From NCBI GenBank assembly GCA_023333565.1, contig JAJKFH010003927.1, positions 682,001 to 746,000 of the forward strand: a DNA stretch of 64,000 nucleotides, given 5' to 3'. The notes beneath the pieces were generated by a model. That model did not search any database. It saw only the letters and a program-made list of their open reading frames with translations, and was not told where the DNA came from. The stretch is from Puffinus mauretanicus. Lineage: Eukaryota; Chordata; Aves; Procellariiformes; Procellariidae. Shown here one piece after another: positions 63,701 through 64,000 of this stretch (position 1 is the stretch's first letter; each line of letters starts with the position of its first letter). Both the position numbers and the translations under genes were made by a program.

Positions 63701-64000
63701 GCATTGACTGTTTAAGACAGCCTGACATAGGAAGGTGAACTTCTAGTTAAATAGTGAATGTGCAGGGTCCCTCTGTAGGAATGGCTCCCAAAAGTATCTA
63801 GATTGTCTGGGCAATCTACCATAGTTACTTTTATGGCCATGTGTAAGATGAATGACTGCTCTTGCCAGCTGCCCTTGATTCTGGGTGAAAACTGCACTTA
63901 CTTTCGTTGATGGGCACAATGGAATAAAAAGGACTCTCTCTTGTCCCTGTATGGACTGGCTTTGTAGTGCTAATAGAAGTAGAGATTCGGGCAAGAGGCG
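57720..64000 (+). other. PDXK: PDXK intron 2, 5' part
   Basis: Six kilobases without a recognisable further PDXK exon, so the intron continues past the window. It contains one truncated LTR (58.04-58.56 kb). The rest is unique AT-rich sequence with T and A tracts, a C-rich tract at 59890-59905, and nothing else I can support. Confidence 0.75.
58043..58558 (+). mobile_element. Solo LTR of an avian endogenous retrovirus (ERVL-like), 3'-truncated
   Basis: It begins TGTCCTGGTTTCTGCTGG at 58043 and resembles throughout an LTR family that I recall as frequent in songbirds and other Neoaves. It has a TATA-like TACATAAA at 58314-58321, a degenerate poly(A) signal ATTAGA at 58462-58467, and a late block CCCCATCCCACTGGGGGG. 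The terminal segment, which should end in CA, is missing or unrecognisable beyond about 58558, so the 3' end is truncated and no target-site duplication can be read. No internal retroviral coding sequence follows. It lies in the same direction as PDXK, 323 bp after exon 2. Confidence 0.85.

Noticed and set aside
57720..64000. Search for PDXK exon 3
   Set aside because: No sequence encoding the expected GYAHWKGQ-type block was seen, so exon 3 is taken to lie outside the window.

Overview
This window looks like avian nuclear DNA. The coding sequence is split into short exons with GT-AG junctions. Several CR1 LINE fragments carry the typical avian 3' tail ending in ATTCTATGATT repeats. One solo LTR at about 58.0-58.6 kb resembles an ERVL-like family I associate with songbirds and other Neoaves rather than chicken; that lineage call is from memory and moderate.

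Two plus-strand protein genes are present, both incomplete. From 782 to 18769 lies RRP1B (ribosomal RNA processing 1 homolog B). Fifteen exons, probably exons 2-16 of 16, encode about 708 residues and end at a clear stop. Exon 1 lies upstream of the window, so bases 1-781 are intron 1. From 35445 comes the start of PDXK (pyridoxal kinase). Exon 1 (35445-35537) sits in a large CpG island, exon 2 is at 57665-57719 after a 22-kb intron, and the rest lies beyond the right edge. RRP1B followed by PDXK on the same strand matches the order on human chromosome 21q22.3.

Between them (18770-34.8 kb) are a probable long RRP1B 3' UTR with four AATAAA signals, a (TTTTA)n array, and signs of a minus-strand transcript ending near 22.5 kb. 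That transcript has a short, coding-like terminal ORF at 24403-24510. The rest is unique sequence with CR1 tails at 28.7 and 31.1-31.5 kb. The PDXK intron contains an inverted CR1 piece (51.3 kb) and a minus-strand frame of 181 codons broken by one stop (44.05-44.60 kb).

The two genes have unrelated jobs: RRP1B is a nucleolar ribosome-biogenesis and protein phosphatase 1-targeting protein, and PDXK is a cytosolic vitamin B6 kinase. I found no convincing new multi-gene system. The best leads are the convergent minus-strand transcript, the broken 44-kb frame, and the LTR inserted in sense 323 bp downstream of PDXK exon 2.
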